Assembly: GCF_017498545.1 (NCBI RefSeq)
Contig: NZ_CP071793.1
Coordinates: 4,861,001-4,925,000, forward strand
DNA length: 64,000 nucleotides
Direction: 5' to 3'
Origin: Sulfidibacter corallicola
GTDB lineage: Bacteria > Acidobacteriota > Holophagae > Acanthopleuribacterales > Acanthopleuribacteraceae
Part shown: positions 35,391-44,375 of the stretch, in pieces
How positions within the stretch are numbered: position 1 is the stretch's first letter
Layout of the letters: every line of letters starts with the position of its first letter
Position numbers and translations under genes: made by a program
Notes under the pieces: model-generated
Told to the model about the DNA's origin: nothing
Seen by the model: only the letters and a program-made list of their open reading frames with translations
Databases searched by the model: none

Positions 35391-37328
35391 ATGAAGAACT
35401 TAATTACCTCAGCCTCCATATGTCGCTTCTCGTTCCGGTTATGCCTCGCCGTCGTGTCACTCGGGTTTCCGATCACCGCCGGCGAACCATCGTCCTTCTT
35501 TCCGGGGGCGTTTCAGGCGGAAATCTCGGGCGTGGGATTCGCCGCCGATGTGGCCTTCGATTCGAAGGGGCACCTCTTCGCCCTGGATCGCAAGCAACGC
35601 CGCATCCGCGTGTTCGATTCCACCGGAAACCCGCAAAGGCACTGGATTTACAAAAAGAGCCGGGTGTTGCTCGACCCGACCTCTCTCCACCTGACCGAGA
35701 AAGCCGTTTGGGTCACGGATGCGGGTCGCCACTGTGTTTGGCGGTTCGATCGAAAGACCAAGCGAGCCACGAAATGGGGTTCGATCGGCCGCGAGGAGGG
35801 TTCGTTTCAATCTCCCATGGATGTGGTCGTCGCCGGTGATCAGGTGCTCGTCGTAGATTCGGGGAACCGGCGCATTCAGGTCTTCGACCGCTCGGGCAAG
35901 GTGATTCGGGTGACCGGCCCCACCGGAGAAGGTTGGGCGTTCGCGCTTCCCAGGTCCATCGCAACGGATGGCGGCGCGCGCATCTACGTCGCCGACAGCG
36001 GGCGCAACCGCATTTTGGTGTTCGACCTGGACGGTAGCTTCGTCACCCAATTCGGCGATTGGGGTTTCTTTCCCGGCCTGCTCGACGAGCCCTGCGACCT
36101 GGCCTGGCTGGGCGAGCACCTGTTGGTTCTGGACCGCCGCAATCACCGACTGCAGGCTTTCGACGGCGCCGGTGAATCGAAATGGCTCTGGGGAATTCAC
36201 GAACGCACGCCCCACGAAGGGGAAGGCCGGCTCCACTATCCGAATCACTTCGCCATCGATCCCGCGCAAAAGACCCTGGTGATCGCGGAGGCGCTCGAGG
36301 ATCGGTTACAAATCTTTCAAACGGCACCCGCCGATGCGGATCGGCGCTACGATCCGATTCGCAACACGGGCAAAGGTAGGGTCCATTTCGGCCGGACCAT
36401 CGCGTTGGCGGGGCAATTGATGGTGGTCGCCGAACCGGAAAACCACATGATTCTGGTCTACGACATCCGACGGGATATCCCGGTCAACATCAACAAATTC
36501 GGGGAGCGAGGTACCGGTTTCGGCCTGATGTCGCGCACGGAATCCGTGGATATCGATCCGGTGAACCGGCGAATTCGCTCCCTCGATCGAATCACCAGGC
36601 GGGTTCAGGACTTCCGCTTCACCTACGACCCCGAAGAACAACTGCGCCAGCGGCCGAACATGGTTCAATTCGCCAAAGCGATGGCCTTCGATACGCTGGC
36701 TCGGCGTGCCGGGTCCGACCCAACGGCAACGGGCGACTTTGCGGCGATTCGGACCGCGCCCGACGGCCACACCTTTCTGTTGGACCAGAACCGCCACCGC
36801 ATCCTGGTCTACGACGGCAAATGGCGCTTCCAATTCGGTTTCGGCAGCTACGGCGACAAAAAAGGGCGTTTCAACCGGCCCACCGACCTGGCGCTCGACC
36901 CTTCGCGCGACAGGACCCTGGTGGTCGACAGCCTGAATCGCAGGGTCCAGGTCTTCGACCGCAAGGGAACCTTTCGCTTCGCGTTCGGTCGCAAACATTT
37001 GAAGGCCCCCTTTGGCGCGGCCGTCGATCAAGATGGTCACATCTACGTCAGCGACCAGGCCTTGGACCAGGTATTGGTGTTCGACGCCAAGGGCAAGTAC
37101 CGGCACCGATGGGGTGAACGCGGCGACGAAATGGGCCAATTGTGGAATCCGGCCGGCATCGCGGTCAGTGAAGATCAACGGGTCTTCGTTATCGATTATG
37201 GAAACCATCGAATTCAATCGTTCCGGACGGACGGTTTCTGGCTGGCGACCCTCGGTTCCGGACGCGCCTTCACCTACAAACATCCACCACCCAAAGCAAA
37301 GAACCGAAGTTCCGCGGATCGACGCTGA
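35391..37328 (+). CDS. Exported NHL-repeat beta-propeller protein
   Basis: A 645-residue protein with an N-terminal signal segment (FSFRLCLAVVSLGFPITAGE). The remainder consists of many NHL-type repeats: FDSKGHLFALDRKQRRIRVF, VLVVDSGNRRIQVFD, IYVADSGRNRILVFD, VVDSLNRRVQVFD, VFVIDYGNHRIQSF. They probably form one large or two six-bladed propellers. NHL propellers bind ligands or act as lyases or scaffolds; no catalytic motif is evident. A YtkA-like protein follows 41 bp later, and a dihaem peroxidase after that. Secreted or periplasmic; its substrate is unknown. Confidence 0.82.
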   Translation: MKNLITSASICRFSFRLCLAVVSLGFPITAGEPSSFFPGAFQAEISGVGFAADVAFDSKGHLFALDRKQRRIRVFDSTGNPQRHWIYKKSRVLLDPTSLHLTEKAVWVTDAGRHCVWRFDRKTKRATKWGSIGREEGSFQSPMDVVVAGDQVLVVDSGNRRIQVFDRSGKVIRVTGPTGEGWAFALPRSIATDGGARIYVADSGRNRILVFDLDGSFVTQFGDWGFFPGLLDEPCDLAWLGEHLLVLDRRNHRLQAFDGAGESKWLWGIHERTPHEGEGRLHYPNHFAIDPAQKTLVIAEALEDRLQIFQTAPADADRRYDPIRNTGKGRVHFGRTIALAGQLMVVAEPENHMILVYDIRRDIPVNINKFGERGTGFGLMSRTESVDIDPVNRRIRSLDRITRRVQDFRFTYDPEEQLRQRPNMVQFAKAMAFDTLARRAGSDPTATGDFAAIRTAPDGHTFLLDQNRHRILVYDGKWRFQFGFGSYGDKKGRFNRPTDLALDPSRDRTLVVDSLNRRVQVFDRKGTFRFAFGRKHLKAPFGAAVDQDGHIYVSDQALDQVLVFDAKGKYRHRWGERGDEMGQLWNPAGIAVSEDQRVFVIDYGNHRIQSFRTDGFWLATLGSGRAFTYKHPPPKAKNRSSADRR

Positions 37329-37369
37329 TTCGCAACGTCCCCATCCAGTCCCCCAAAGGAGAATTCACC

Positions 37370-37798
37370 GTGTTTCATTCGCGAATCCATCAAAAACCAT
37401 GGCTCATTCTGGCGATGTTGTGGTGTTGCGGCCAAGTCTGTGCCGCGAGCACCGGTGAGGCGCCCGGAGTTCTGGCCACCAGTGACGAGCAGTTTTTCGT
37501 CGTATTCGAAACCGATCCCAACCCCATCCCCCAAAACGCGCCGTTCTCGATCGTCGTCTCGGTGTACGAGGACCGCGAGCGGACTCGGTCGGCGAAAGAC
37601 ATCGAACTGACCGTCGACGGGCGCATGCCGCAACACCGTCATGGCATGAACACGACGCCGGTCATCAAAGCCCTGGACAACGGCAAGTTCGAAGTGCAAG
37701 GTATGTTGTTCCACATGGTCGGCCTGTGGCAGCTCCACTTCGACATCACCCGCGACGGCGAGACCGTGCGGGCTCAAACCACGATTCTCCTGGAATGA
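37370..37798 (+). CDS. YtkA-like periplasmic protein
   Basis: A 142-residue exported protein. After a signal peptide (LILAMLWCCGQVCAAS) comes a beta-sandwich domain of YtkA/FixH type: PIPQNAPFSIVVSVYEDRER, VDGRMPQHRHGMNTTP and GMLFHMVGLWQLHFDI. The MPQHRHGMNT and FHM residues are reminiscent of metal ligands, so copper or haem-centre handling is plausible. It sits between the NHL propeller and the dihaem peroxidase in the same direction. The ATG at 37370 is spaced 41 bp from the previous stop. Confidence 0.7.
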   Translation: MFHSRIHQKPWLILAMLWCCGQVCAASTGEAPGVLATSDEQFFVVFETDPNPIPQNAPFSIVVSVYEDRERTRSAKDIELTVDGRMPQHRHGMNTTPVIKALDNGKFEVQGMLFHMVGLWQLHFDITRDGETVRAQTTILLE

Positions 37799-38112
37799 AC
37801 CCGGGCCAAGAATCCCCGAGGGTGTTCGAACACTCGCCTCCAGGATCAGACCCGAAACGTAAAAACTTGACATGACGACTTGCAAACTACTGTGAAAATC
37901 AAGGATAGTTAAGCACAAGGCTTGAATTTCCGAATTTTGAAGTTTTTTAACGTCATTATTCTTTTAGCACAGTCTCTACCAGACTTCTTTTCTCGGCTTT
38001 TTCCGGCCAACTCACCGCTCCTTTTCGTGACCGAAGTCACAACCACCGCGTTTGCGGCCAGCGGACAATCGCAAACGGCGAGACCTTCCCACGATGGGAT
38101 GGGTGTCTTTTG
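37799..38112 (+). other. Gap of 314 bp upstream of the peroxidase gene
   Basis: No gene seen. TTGACA occurs at 37868 in an AT-rich setting (AAAAACTTGACATGACGAC), the best -35 candidate, but the -10 half is poor. A GTGTTCGAACAC palindrome lies near 37823. The peroxidase probably has its own promoter here. Confidence 0.4.
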
Positions 38113-39468
38113 ATGCACGCAGTGAGGTATCGGACATTGGGTCGGCAAACTCGAACACCGCGAATTCTTCGGATCGGACTATGGTTGATGGTCTGCGGGT
38201 TCGCGCTGTCCGCCGCTCCCATTCGCGCGACGGAAGTGCCGATCGTCACGTTCACCGAAATCGAGAAACGGCTTTTACTGCAGCACCGTCGAGCGCCCTT
38301 GCCGAAAGATCCCACCAACCGCTACGCCGATTCGCCGGCGGCGGCACGCCTCGGACAATTTCTGTTCTTCGACACGCGCTTTTCGAAGAACGGGGAAATC
38401 GGCTGCGTGACCTGTCATCAGCCGGCCTTGGGATTCGCCGACGGTAAGTCTCTCGGCGAGGGTTTGGCAACCGTGGACCGACATGCACCGAGCCTGTGGA
38501 ATGTCGCCCATCAGCGGTGGTTCTTCTGGGACGGACGGACCGACAGCCTGTGGGCCCAAGCGCTCCAACCCTTCGAGAACGAACGCGAGATGGGCACCAA
38601 CCGAATGCGGATCCTGCACCGGATCGCCGAGGATCCGCTCCTGAAACAAGCCTATACCGACCTTTTCGGGCCCCTGCCCAACCTGGCGGATACATCGCGT
38701 TTCCCGCGTGACGCCCGCCCGGTCGATGGCGACCGAAACCATCCCGAGGCCGTCGCCTGGGCCGGCATCGGCCCGGAGGATCGCGACAAGGTCAACCGTG
38801 CCTTCAGTAATGTGGGCAAGGCCATCGCGGCTTACGAACGGCAATTGGTCAGTGACCCCACTCCCTTCGACCAATTTCTCGAGGGCCTGGAATCCGGCGA
38901 TCCGCAGAAAATGGCGGCACTCGATACCAAAGCGCAACAGGGTGCCAAACTGTTCGTCGGTAAAGCCAATTGCCGGCTGTGCCACCTGGGTCCCAATTTC
39001 ACGGATCTGGAATTCCACAACAACGGCGTCCCGCCTCTTGCCGGGGGCTTCCTCAGCGATCAAGGCCGTTATCAAGGCGTGGCGGCCGTCAAACGCGATC
39101 CCTTCAACGCCGCCGGGCCGTACAGCGACGATCCCGCCGGCGACAAGGCGGCGGCGTTGCGCTACCTCACTCGCCAAAGCGATCAATGGGGCCAATTCAA
39201 GACCCCGGGCCTGAGAAACGTGGCCAAACATCCGCCCTTCATGAGTCAGGGCCAGTTCGCCACGCTCGACGAAGTGATCCGGTTCTATTCCACCCTGAAA
39301 GACCGCGTGTCCAACGGTCATCACGAAGACGTTCTGCTGGTACCGCTCCACCTGACGGATGCCGAAATCGAAGCCCTCGTGGCGTTTCTCGAATCGCTGA
39401 CCGCCCCGAATCCACCCCATCACCTGACCCGGAAACCCGACGATCCCCGAGATTCGGCCAAGCCCTAG
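38113..39468 (+). CDS. Dihaem cytochrome c peroxidase (MauG/CcpA family)
   Basis: A 451-residue exported protein with a signal segment (LRIGLWLMVCGFALSAAPI). Two c-type haem motifs are present: CVTCH in the N-terminal domain and CRLCH in the C-terminal domain. The segments FFDTRFSKNGEIGC, GRTDSLWAQALQP and FKTPGLRNVAKHPPFMSQG are conserved for MauG/BCCP. It reduces hydrogen peroxide in the periplasm with electrons from cytochrome c, or oxidises a partner protein as MauG does. ATG 38113 follows a weak GGGATGGG. Confidence 0.9.
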   Translation: MHAVRYRTLGRQTRTPRILRIGLWLMVCGFALSAAPIRATEVPIVTFTEIEKRLLLQHRRAPLPKDPTNRYADSPAAARLGQFLFFDTRFSKNGEIGCVTCHQPALGFADGKSLGEGLATVDRHAPSLWNVAHQRWFFWDGRTDSLWAQALQPFENEREMGTNRMRILHRIAEDPLLKQAYTDLFGPLPNLADTSRFPRDARPVDGDRNHPEAVAWAGIGPEDRDKVNRAFSNVGKAIAAYERQLVSDPTPFDQFLEGLESGDPQKMAALDTKAQQGAKLFVGKANCRLCHLGPNFTDLEFHNNGVPPLAGGFLSDQGRYQGVAAVKRDPFNAAGPYSDDPAGDKAAALRYLTRQSDQWGQFKTPGLRNVAKHPPFMSQGQFATLDEVIRFYSTLKDRVSNGHHEDVLLVPLHLTDAEIEALVAFLESLTAPNPPHHLTRKPDDPRDSAKP

Positions 39469-39601
39469 CGGAACGGCGACCTCCCATGTCGCGTTCGGTT
39501 ACACGCACCACCCACCCATTCGAAACCTGTCTCAATCATTCCCGATTCTCCACGTCGGGGAGAACTCGGTTTTAGTGCAGCAGTGTACCAAGGTGACCCT
39601 C

Positions 39602-40999
39602 ATGAAAATAACCGGTTCGAGGCAATGCCGTTTATGGGTCCTGACCGTGATTTGGTCGATTTTCAGCGCATCCGCCCACGAGAACGATCCCAAGTTGCTG
39701 GACCGACAACCCCGCTACGAAGGCCCTGGGTATCGCAGTGATGTAGCCGGTAGAAGGGGTGAACCCGCGTTTCCATCCTCGGGCATCACCTTGATGGCCT
39801 GGTTGCCCCTGCCGGAATTCGGCGAAGTATACAGGGCCAGCGACTGCTGGGGCTACACATCGGACTCCGGTCGCGAATACGCCATTCTCGGTTTCATGGA
39901 GGGCACCGCGTTCGTCGAGATCACCCAGCCCGGCAATCCACAAATCGTGGCGGTCCTCGAGGGCTTCGTTTCCGCTTGGCGCGACATCAAGACGTATCGG
40001 CACTTCGCCTACGCCTCTACCGAGGGCGGAGGTGGAGTTCAAGTGTTCGATCTGGCGCAGATCGATGCAGGCATCGTCACGCTCGCCACGACAATTACCG
40101 AGGGAGGCACCCTGGAAACGCACAACGTGGCCATCGACGAAGACAGCGGCTTCCTCTATCGCTGCGGCGGCTACAACGTCACCGGCCTGCGAATCTACAG
40201 CCTGGCGGATCCCGCAAATCCCGAATTCGTGGCGAGGTGGGACGACAAGTACGTGCACGACGCCCAAATCGTGACCTACACCGAAGGTCCCTATGCCGGC
40301 CGCCAAATCGCCTTTGCCTGCGCCGGTTTCAACGGCGGTTACGTCAATCCCGGCTTGAGTATCATCGACGTGACCGACAAGAGCGACCTACGGGTTCTGA
40401 CCCACTACGAATTTCCCGATCCGGTCTATTCCCATCAAGGCTGGCTCTCCGAAGACAAGCGGTTGTTCTACCTCAACGACGAGTTGGACGAGCGCGATTT
40501 GAACATCCCCACCACGACCCACGTCATCGACGTCTCCGACCTGGCCAATCCGGTTCAGGTTTCCACGTTCGGCAGCGGAAGCAGCGCGATCGACCACAAC
40601 CTCTACGTCCGCAACGGACATATCTTCGAAGCCAATTACCGCAGTGGTCTGCGGGTGTTCAACAATGAGGCCGACGCTCGAAACCCGGTGGAAGTGGCGT
40701 TCTTCGATACCTATCCCGAAGACGACCAAGCCAAGAGCAACGGCTTGTGGAGCGTGTATCCCTTTTTCCCCAGCGGCACCATCATCGGGAGCGATATCGA
40801 GCGCGGCCTGTTCGTCTGGCGATTGACGCGATGCGGTTCATCCTACGATGTGAACGAAGACTGCTTCGTCGATTTAAAGGACTTTGGTTTGGTAGCGGCC
40901 CAGTGGAATCACTACTGCCAGGGTTGCGCCCAGGATACGGACCATAACGGACGCGTGACCGTGCAAGATATGGTGTCGCTCCTCAACAACATACCCTAA
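39602..40999 (+). CDS. Choice-of-anchor B / LVIVD-repeat protein with dockerin-like tail, copy 1
   Basis: A 465-residue secreted protein. The signal peptide (LWVLTVIWSIFSASA) is followed by HENDPKLLDRQPRYEGPGYR. LVIVD/propeller repeats follow, including FVEITQPGNPQIVAVLEG, DIKTYRHFAYASTEGGGGV, YVHDAQIVTYTEGPY and LFVWRL. The last 50 residues have two EF-hand-like loops (DVNEDCFVDLKDF, DTDHNGRVTVQDM) of dockerin type I style. The protein is about 70 percent alike, by eye, to the one starting at 41214. No cohesin is in the window. ATG 39602 is preceded by AAGGTGA. Confidence 0.82.
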   Translation: MKITGSRQCRLWVLTVIWSIFSASAHENDPKLLDRQPRYEGPGYRSDVAGRRGEPAFPSSGITLMAWLPLPEFGEVYRASDCWGYTSDSGREYAILGFMEGTAFVEITQPGNPQIVAVLEGFVSAWRDIKTYRHFAYASTEGGGGVQVFDLAQIDAGIVTLATTITEGGTLETHNVAIDEDSGFLYRCGGYNVTGLRIYSLADPANPEFVARWDDKYVHDAQIVTYTEGPYAGRQIAFACAGFNGGYVNPGLSIIDVTDKSDLRVLTHYEFPDPVYSHQGWLSEDKRLFYLNDELDERDLNIPTTTHVIDVSDLANPVQVSTFGSGSSAIDHNLYVRNGHIFEANYRSGLRVFNNEADARNPVEVAFFDTYPEDDQAKSNGLWSVYPFFPSGTIIGSDIERGLFVWRLTRCGSSYDVNEDCFVDLKDFGLVAAQWNHYCQGCAQDTDHNGRVTVQDMVSLLNNIP

Positions 41000-41213
41000 A
41001 CCGGAAACCACTTCCGCCCGGCTCGGCCCCGGACAGCCCATGGATCGGGAGATTCGGCCGTATGCGGAATAAAAACATGTTCTTTCATTCTTTTTGTAGA
41101 GAGGGGAGTCACATTCGTCGTACTCACTCTTGAAGGTCAACTCTTTCATCCCTAGTTTGCTAGATTAGGATGATATCGATTTTTTTTGAACCGAGTGCAT
41201 AGAGGAGAAATTT

Positions 41214-42608
41214 ATGAAGATATCCGGATCAAGGTTTATCACTCTATTGGTCCTTGTCATGATCTGGGCGACCACCGCCGCATTCGCCCACCAGGACGAT
41301 CCCAAGGTTCTGGATCGCCAACCCCGCTACGAAGGCCCTGGATATCGTTTCGATCTGGCCAACAAGACGGGCGAGCCCGAGTTCCCGTCATCGGGTATTC
41401 AATTGATGGCTTGGCTGACCTTGCCGGAGTTCGGCGGTCACTCCAGTGCCAACGACTGCTGGGGCTACACGTCGGGCTCGGGCCGCGAGTACGCCATTAT
41501 CGGACTCAGGGGCGGTACCGCGTTCGTCGAAGTCTCCCAACCGGGCAACCCACAAATCGTCGACGTGCTTTCGGGCCCCAGTTCCTCGTGGCGCGATATC
41601 AAGACCTACCGCCATTACGCTTACGCCGTTTCCGAGGGCGGGGGCGGCATTCAGGTCTTCGACCTGGAACAGATCGACGCCGGCACCGTGACCCTCGCCG
41701 CAACGATCACCGAGGGCGGCAACACCGCCACCCACAACGTGGCCATCGACGAAGCGAGCGGTTTCCTCTATCGCACCGGCGGCAGCGGCAACGGATTGCG
41801 CATCTACGACCTGACCGATCCCGTCAACCCCGATCTGGTCGCCAGTTGGGACGACAAATACGTCCACGACGCCCAAATCGTGACCTACACCGAAGGCCCC
41901 TACGCCGGCCGCCAGATCGCCTTTGCCTGCGCCGGCTTCAACGGCGGCTGGGTCAACACCGGCCTGAGTATCATCGACGTGACCGACAAGAGCAACTTGC
42001 AGGTTCTGGCGCACTACGAGTTTCCCAATCCGGTCTATTCCCACCAGGGCTGGCTTTCCGAGGACAAGCAGTTGTTCTACCTCAACGACGAGTTGGACGA
42101 ACAGGACCTGAACGTTCAGACCACCACTCACGTCATCGACGTCTCGGATCTCAGCGATCCGGTCCAGGTGTCCACCTTCACCACCGGTAGCAGTGCGATC
42201 GACCACAACCTCTACGTCCACGACGGCCGCATCTTCGAAGCCAATTACCGCAGCGGCCTGCGCGTGTTCAGCAACACCGAAGACCCTCGAAACCCGGTGG
42301 AAGTGGCCTTTTTCGACACCTATCCCGACAGCGATTCGGCCAATTTCAACGGCCTGTGGAGCGTGTATCCGTTCTTTCCCAGCGGGACCATCATCGGTAG
42401 CGACATCGAACGCGGCCTGTTCGTCTGGCGATTGGAAGAGTGCGGCACGCGCTACGATCTGAACGAGGACTGCAAGGTAGACAAAAGCGACCTGGAGCTG
42501 GTCGTCTCCGAATGGAACCAATTCTGTACGGACTGCAACCAGGATGCGGACGAGGATGGGCGCGTCACCATTCAGGACATGGCGATGATCATCAACAACA
42601 TTCTCTGA
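41214..42608 (+). CDS. Choice-of-anchor B / LVIVD-repeat protein with dockerin-like tail, copy 2
   Basis: A 464-residue paralogue of the preceding gene, equally exported (signal LLVLVMIWATTAAFA). The propeller body keeps most blocks identical (DDKYVHDAQIVTYTEGPYA, then GLWSVYPFFPSGTIIGSDIE). The tail again has two Ca-type loops (DLNEDCKVDKSDL, DADEDGRVTIQDM). AGAGGAGAAA lies before the ATG at 41214. An AT-rich 214-bp spacer separates it from copy 1, so each may have its own promoter. The message ends at the terminator at 42637-42661. Related proteins occur in marine Gammaproteobacteria and Planctomycetes, with unknown substrates. Confidence 0.82.
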   Translation: MKISGSRFITLLVLVMIWATTAAFAHQDDPKVLDRQPRYEGPGYRFDLANKTGEPEFPSSGIQLMAWLTLPEFGGHSSANDCWGYTSGSGREYAIIGLRGGTAFVEVSQPGNPQIVDVLSGPSSSWRDIKTYRHYAYAVSEGGGGIQVFDLEQIDAGTVTLAATITEGGNTATHNVAIDEASGFLYRTGGSGNGLRIYDLTDPVNPDLVASWDDKYVHDAQIVTYTEGPYAGRQIAFACAGFNGGWVNTGLSIIDVTDKSNLQVLAHYEFPNPVYSHQGWLSEDKQLFYLNDELDEQDLNVQTTTHVIDVSDLSDPVQVSTFTTGSSAIDHNLYVHDGRIFEANYRSGLRVFSNTEDPRNPVEVAFFDTYPDSDSANFNGLWSVYPFFPSGTIIGSDIERGLFVWRLEECGTRYDLNEDCKVDKSDLELVVSEWNQFCTDCNQDADEDGRVTIQDMAMIINNIL

Positions 42609-42636
42609 TCCCAAGATCCCAAACAATCCAAAAAAG

Positions 42637-42661
42637 CCGGAGCCTGGACTCCGGTTTTTTT
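42637..42661 (+). terminator. Rho-independent terminator after the LVIVD pair
   Basis: CCGGAG (42637-42642), loop CCTGGA, and CTCCGG (42649-42654), followed by seven T. Confidence 0.85.
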
Positions 42662-43408
42662 GTGCCCAAACGGGCCGAGCGAGACCAACCGGCGAACGAT
42701 ATTGCCTCGCTCTTCTCCGGGATCACCGGGTTCCCGCCTCCGCGGTTTCATGGGGCGACGGCATGGGGCCACCCGGGTGGGGTGGAAAAGGCGGCGAATG
42801 GGGAAACATCGCCAACGATACGTGGAAAACGGGAGAATATTTTTCGCGAAAATAAGGCCATACACCCGCGAGGATTCGTCACATCCGAGGTGTTTCTTGG
42901 ATGGTTGCCCAAGGAAAAATAGAGCGACACCAAATACCCAATGATTTTTTTTGCCGATATACCAAGAATATAAGTATAAAAAACATCGGTATTTCAGTGT
43001 GAATGTACACCAGATCCCTGTATTTATCATGCAGTTGCGATCACAACCGAGTAAATCGCGCTTTCATTGCAATTTCCCAAAAAAAGGTTTCTTACCCTAG
43101 ATTCTATAGAATAACGAATTTATTTCCAGGTTTTTGAATGCAATCCTGATAGAATGAGCCTGCACCTTTTTTACCCCTTGACCGCGGAAATGAAAAGAAC
43201 GAGCCCTGATCTTTTCGTTTTCGCGGACTTCCTTCCTCTCGAGGAACAACACAATCGAATCGTCGGCCGCGCATGGCCCTCGTGCTTTTGGCGCCCCCTG
43301 CCCATTGACCCCAACTTGACCCGGGCGCGATAATTTTCTCCAAAAGCCATCGGCCGAACGGGTCACGGAACGCTCGCCACCGCGCCGTTTGCCGAGGCGT
43401 TCCATGCA
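42662..43408. other. Gap of 747 bp without a recognised gene
   Basis: The first third is GC-rich; 42830-43130 is AT-rich with TTTTCGCGAAAA (near 42841) and a run of T. Reading frames here are short, without ribosome sites or recognisable domains. The right part (43320-43408) has TTGACC but no matching -10. A promoter for sir2 is expected there. Confidence 0.4.
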
Positions 43409-44203
43409 ATGGGGTCAGCTATGTCATCAGATCAGGTGTTTTTGGATGCGATTCAACAGGCCGCGGCGCTGCTCGATGTGGCCAAAAGCGTATTGGTGAT
43501 TACCGGGGCCGGCATCAGTGCCGATTCGGACCTGCCGGTCTACCGCGGTATCGGCGGCCTCTACAACGACAACGCCACCGAAGAAGGGATGCCGATCGAG
43601 GAAGCCCTCTCCGGCCACATGCTCCACGCCAATCCCGAAATCACCTGGGGTCACATCTCACGGATCGAGAAGGCTTGCCGGGACGCCACCCATAACCGCG
43701 GGCACCAAGTGGTGGCCGCCATGGAGAGGTATGTGGAGCGGGTCTGCGTGTTCACCCAGAACGTGGACGGATTTCACCGTTCAGCGGGTTCCACCAACAT
43801 CATCGACATTCACGGCGACGTGCACGACCTGTTCTGTACCACCTGCCACTATCGCGAACGGGTCCACAATTACAGCCATTTGGACATTCCACCCAAATGC
43901 GATGGCTGTGGTGGGCTGATTCGGCCCGATGTGGTGCTGTTCGGCGAATTGCTCTCGACCGCCAAACTAAAAAGGCTGGAGGAAGAAGCCGCCAAGGGCT
44001 TCGACGCGGTGATGACGATCGGCACATCCAGCCTCTTTCCCTACATCATGCAGCCCGTGCTGATCGCCAAGGCGTTGGGCGTGCCTACCATCGAAATCAA
44101 TCCCGGTGTTTCCGAAGTCAGCGAGGTGGTGGATATCAAGGTCACGGGACGTGCCGCGGACAGTCTGCACCGAATCGCCGAGCTATTGGCATGGGAAAAA
44201 TGA
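43409..44203 (+). CDS. Sir2-family NAD-dependent protein deacylase
   Basis: A 264-residue sirtuin: GAGISADSDLPVYRG (NAD site), FTQNVDGFHRSAGS (catalytic loop), IDIHGDVHDLFC with the catalytic histidine, zinc cysteines CTTC and CDGC, then PDVVLFGELLS and GTSSLFPY. It removes acetyl or other acyl groups from lysines. Acetyl-CoA synthetases are classical sirtuin targets, and this window has one (680-2437) with the TRSGKI lysine. The in-frame ATG at 43421 is an alternative start; neither has a strong site. Alone on its strand, 172 bp before the PilB-type ATPase. Confidence 0.9.
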   Translation: MGSAMSSDQVFLDAIQQAAALLDVAKSVLVITGAGISADSDLPVYRGIGGLYNDNATEEGMPIEEALSGHMLHANPEITWGHISRIEKACRDATHNRGHQVVAAMERYVERVCVFTQNVDGFHRSAGSTNIIDIHGDVHDLFCTTCHYRERVHNYSHLDIPPKCDGCGGLIRPDVVLFGELLSTAKLKRLEEEAAKGFDAVMTIGTSSLFPYIMQPVLIAKALGVPTIEINPGVSEVSEVVDIKVTGRAADSLHRIAELLAWEK

Positions 44204-44375
44204 TCACCCCCAGCCCGTCACACGAGAGCGTATCCGGCATCGGGATTCGTTTCGAAAATGTATCTTTTATTTGCGCACACAGCACATGCACCATGAGGGA
44301 CCGAGGGCCTATTTCAACTTCGGCGAATTTGTGCCGATGGCAAGGTATAACCTGATTTTCAAGGAGTATCCGCAA

